Below, piece by piece: positions 41,871 through 43,868 of a DNA stretch of 43,868 bases (the first letter of the stretch is position 1; every line of letters begins with the position of its first letter). The notes below the pieces were generated by a model, which was not told the DNA's origin, ran no database searches, and saw only the letters and a program-made list of their open reading frames with translations. This DNA is from Mesorhizobium sp. (lineage in GTDB: Bacteria > Pseudomonadota > Alphaproteobacteria > Rhizobiales > Rhizobiaceae), in NCBI RefSeq assembly GCF_017306585.1, contig NZ_JAFKIC010000138.1:1-43868 (forward strand). Direction: 5' to 3'. The position numbers were made by a program, and so were the translations under genes.

Positions 41871-42535
41871 TCTTGGCTTGGGCAGCTTTGGCCGCACGCA
41901 CACGGCGGACCGGCGTGCGGGCAAGCTGTCTTGGGCGGGGGGCGGTCGTTGCCGGCGCTGTCGTAGCGCTGGCGGCGATCGCCGGGCCGCTGCCCCCGGC
42001 GAACGCACAGGCCAAGGAAAAGCGGATCGGGCAGAAGGCCGCGCGCGCCGCAGACCTCGATCGCAATGGCGTGCTGATCCTGACAAGAAGTACGCTGCTT
42101 GCGCTGGACCATGCAAACAAGACCGGCAACTACACGGTGCTGCGCGATCTTGGCTCGCCTAGTTTCCAGGCAAACAGCGCCGCCAGGCTCGGCGACATCT
42201 TCGCAAGTCAGCGTAACCAGGACCTCGACTTCAGCGCGGTTGCCGTGCTGGAGCCGCAATTGACGTTGCTGCCGCAGATAGAGCCCAGCGGAATGCTGCA
42301 CATGGCTGGTTTCTTCCCATCGGCTCCGTTGCAGATCAACTTCGAGCTTCTGTTCGAACCCGTGGACCGCAAGTGGAAGATCTTCGGTGTCTCGGTCAAG
42401 CTGAAGCCCAGCAGCCCGGAGGCCCCGGAGACGCCGGTCGCCGATCAGTCCAAGCCACCGGCACCCGCCCCGCCGCCCGACGCGCCTTCCATCACCGTTC
42501 AACAGAAGCCTGCCGCCAAGCCAGCCAAGCCCTGA
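41855..42535 (+). CDS. exported protein of unknown function
   Basis: This protein of up to 226 residues has a signal sequence (AVVAGAVVALAAIAGPLPPA, NAQA cleavage-like site) and a central alpha/beta part (STLLALDHANKTGNYTVLRD, INFELLFEPVDRKWKIFGVS) that looks NTF2-like, with a Pro/Ala/Lys-rich tail. I do not recognise a named family. The GTG at 41855 overlaps the adhesin gene by 16 bases in another frame; GTG at 41915 is an alternative that leaves the signal peptide whole. Overlap with the adhesin gene suggests cotranscription and a shared role at the cell surface. Confidence 0.75.
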   Translation: MDPQLILAWAALAARTRRTGVRASCLGRGAVVAGAVVALAAIAGPLPPANAQAKEKRIGQKAARAADLDRNGVLILTRSTLLALDHANKTGNYTVLRDLGSPSFQANSAARLGDIFASQRNQDLDFSAVAVLEPQLTLLPQIEPSGMLHMAGFFPSAPLQINFELLFEPVDRKWKIFGVSVKLKPSSPEAPETPVADQSKPPAPAPPPDAPSITVQQKPAAKPAKP

Positions 42536-42570
42536 GCGCAGCGCCAGACCGGCGCCTTTCTCCAAAAACG

Positions 42571-42599
42571 TTGCGAAACGGTGAGGGAACGGTTATACA
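42571..42599 (+). promoter_or_regulatory. possible sigma-70-type promoter of trcR
   Basis: TTGCGA (42571-42576) and TATACA (42594-42599) are separated by 17 bp, about 80 bp before the trcR start. Each hexamer matches consensus in about four of six positions. Confidence 0.4.
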
Positions 42600-42677
42600 G
42601 GCCGCGAATTTCCCATTTTGGTGGCTCTAAACCACCGCCCGCGCGGGAACGCGGGCGAACGAGAAGGATTTTTGGAA

Positions 42678-43370
42678 ATGGCCAATACCCTGCTGATGCC
42701 CAAGGCGACCGCCGTCTGGCTGGTCGACAACACCGCGCTCTCCTTCGAGCAGATCGCGCAATTCTGCGGGCTGCATCCGCTCGAGGTCAAGGCGATCGCC
42801 GACGGCGAATCGGCGCAGGGCATCAAGGGCATGGACCCGATCATGACCGGCCAGCTGACCCGCGACGAGATCGCGCGCGCCGAGAAGGATCCGAACCAGC
42901 GCCTGAAACTGTCCGACCCCAAGGTTCGCGTGCCGGAATCCAAGCGCAAGGGTCCGCGCTACACGCCTCTGTCGAAGCGCCAGGACCGGCCTAACGCCAT
43001 CCTTTGGCTGGTGCGCAACCATCCCGAGCTCAAGGACGCGCAGATTTCTCGGCTCGTCGGCACCACCAAGTCGACGATCGAGCAGATCCGCGAGCGCAAG
43101 CACTGGAACTCGGCCAATCTGCAGCCGATGGACCCGGTGACGCTGGGTCTCGCCTCGCAGATCGACCTCGATATGGAAGTCAACCGCGCCTCGCGCGGCC
43201 GCGAGCAGGCGCAGCCTGTCGGCGATACGCTGCTGCCGGCGGCCTTGACCGAGCGGCTGGTGCCGGCTGCGGAAAAGCCGAAAGACGAGGATGCCGAACT
43301 CGACGCCAATGCGGTGTTCGCCAAGCTTTCGGCGCTCAAGTCGAAGACCGAGGACGCGGACGACGAATAA
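42678..43370 (+). CDS. trcR: cell cycle transcriptional regulator TrcR (DUF1013)
   Basis: This 230-residue protein begins MANTLLMPKATAVWLVDNTA, the DUF1013/TrcR signature, followed by FEQIAQFCGLHPLEVKAIAD (helix-turn-helix like), RPNAILWLVRNHPELKDAQI and LVGTTKSTIEQIRERKHWNS (second HTH). The acidic tail is variable. The family is restricted to alphaproteobacteria and annotated as a cell-cycle transcriptional regulator. I start at ATG 42678, with GAAGGA about 11 nt upstream; an in-frame ATG at 42618 has no support. A strong terminator follows. Confidence 0.92.
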   Translation: MANTLLMPKATAVWLVDNTALSFEQIAQFCGLHPLEVKAIADGESAQGIKGMDPIMTGQLTRDEIARAEKDPNQRLKLSDPKVRVPESKRKGPRYTPLSKRQDRPNAILWLVRNHPELKDAQISRLVGTTKSTIEQIRERKHWNSANLQPMDPVTLGLASQIDLDMEVNRASRGREQAQPVGDTLLPAALTERLVPAAEKPKDEDAELDANAVFAKLSALKSKTEDADDE

Positions 43371-43393
43371 GATCGTCAATGTCTGCAGGATAG

Positions 43394-43419
43394 AAAAGCC
43401 CGCTTCGAGCGGGCTTTTT
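43394..43419 (+). terminator. intrinsic terminator of trcR
   Basis: A perfect 11-bp stem AAAAGCCCGCT with AGCGGGCTTTT (43394-43404, 43408-43418), loop TCG, ends in TTTTT. It lies 23 bp after the trcR stop and could serve the convergent WYL gene as well. Confidence 0.93.
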
Positions 43420-43426
43420 CATGATC

Positions 43427-43868
43427 TCAGTTTCGCGCCGCGCGGTCCGGCGCCATGCCGTAATCCTCGCTGCGCTCCACCGCGCGATAGAAGTCGGCGA
43501 GCTGCTTACCGCGTTCCGGCTTGAAGATGCGGCCGGCGATCACCACCGAGGCGATGCGGTCGATGCGGAAGGCGCGGAAGTCGTCGCGCATCTCGCACCA
43601 GGCGACCAGCGTCCACACCTTGCCCCAGAACCACAGGCCGAGCGGCCTGATGTCTCGCGCGGTGCCGCGCCCGGCCTCGTCGGAATAATCGATTGTCAGC
43701 ACCTGGCGTTTCTCGACCGCGCGCTCGATGAGGTCGATCGCCTCGCGGGCGGCGTCGCTGACCACCCACATCGGCGTGTGGATTTCGGTGCGGGCGATGC
43801 GGTCCTTCTCGGTGTCGGGCAGCACGGCGCCGATCTTGACCAGCGCCTCGTCGGCGGCGCGTGCCATG
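43427..43868 (-). CDS. WYL-domain transcriptional regulator, partial
   Basis: This is the C-terminal 146 or so residues of a YafY-type regulator; its N-terminal HTH lies beyond the window. The WYL region is visible: VEKRQVLTIDYSDEAGRGTA, RDIRPLGLWFWGKVWTLVAW (the W-[YF]-L-like element), CEMRDDFRAFRIDRIASVVI. WYL domains bind nucleic acid or small ligands, and these regulators often control stress or defence genes. The end of the window cuts the gene, so the neighbourhood is unknown. Confidence 0.88.
   Translation of the reverse strand, partial: MARAADEALVKIGAVLPDTEKDRIARTEIHTPMWVVSDAAREAIDLIERAVEKRQVLTIDYSDEAGRGTARDIRPLGLWFWGKVWTLVAWCEMRDDFRAFRIDRIASVVIAGRIFKPERGKQLADFYRAVERSEDYGMAPDRAARN

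Noticed and set aside
1-43868. tRNA, rRNA or insertion sequence
   Set aside because: Reading both strands, I found no cloverleaf-type T-loop context, rRNA-like region, transposase motif or terminal inverted repeats with target duplications.

Overview
The window is chromosomal DNA of high GC content from an alphaproteobacterium of the Hyphomicrobiales, most likely Mesorhizobium or a close relative. This rests on gene content (DUF1244, DUF1036, DUF1192, DUF1013/TrcR, DUF1127 and YdcH proteins, and a cysteine-free 41-residue L36) and on intergenic palindromic elements that resemble, from memory, dispersed Mesorhizobium repeats. No genome comparison was possible. About 55 genes are tightly packed. 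I see no tRNA, rRNA, CRISPR array, insertion sequence or prophage.

Positions 1-9193 are mostly housekeeping: DUF1244 and N-formylglutamate amidohydrolase; a DUF1036 protein coupled to pyruvate kinase; an L,D-transpeptidase; a TPR protein followed by an alpha/beta hydrolase, whose junction carries an 8-bp tandem repeat inside a short upstream frame; L36; an LprI-like protein; and purE-purK. Positions 9291-12700 hold an ECF sigma/anti-sigma pair, a SelA/DgaE-type PLP enzyme and the first of two divergent YdcH-like small proteins. Positions 12929-23613 hold the second YdcH protein, ispG, a lytic transglycosylase, a kinase/sulfotransferase/methyltransferase trio, a large hybrid histidine kinase, gluconate 5-dehydrogenase with gluconokinase, a prenyl diphosphate synthase, mtgA and rpmF.

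Positions 23972-33592 are more accessory. They contain an AsnC-type regulator followed by an amino-acid-type ABC importer without its ATPase and an agmatinase-family ureohydrolase; a GlcG-like protein; an HxlR regulator divergent from an alpha/beta hydrolase; and a cassette of glutathione transferase, ArsR, AHSA1, NTF2-like and AHSA1 genes, closed by a second, opposing ArsR gene. After a YcaD-like MFS transporter, DUF1192 and a quinone oxidoreductase come a long hairpin repeat and a DUF1127 small protein.

Positions 37002-42535 are the most distinctive part. Three related LuxR-type regulators (the first carrying a single-base frameshift) sit next to a compact YadA-like trimeric autotransporter and a secreted protein. 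An 18-bp perfect palindrome lies in the divergent promoter region between the third regulator and the adhesin. I infer a regulator-controlled surface adhesin module. The window ends with trcR (DUF1013) and a WYL-domain regulator cut by the window edge.
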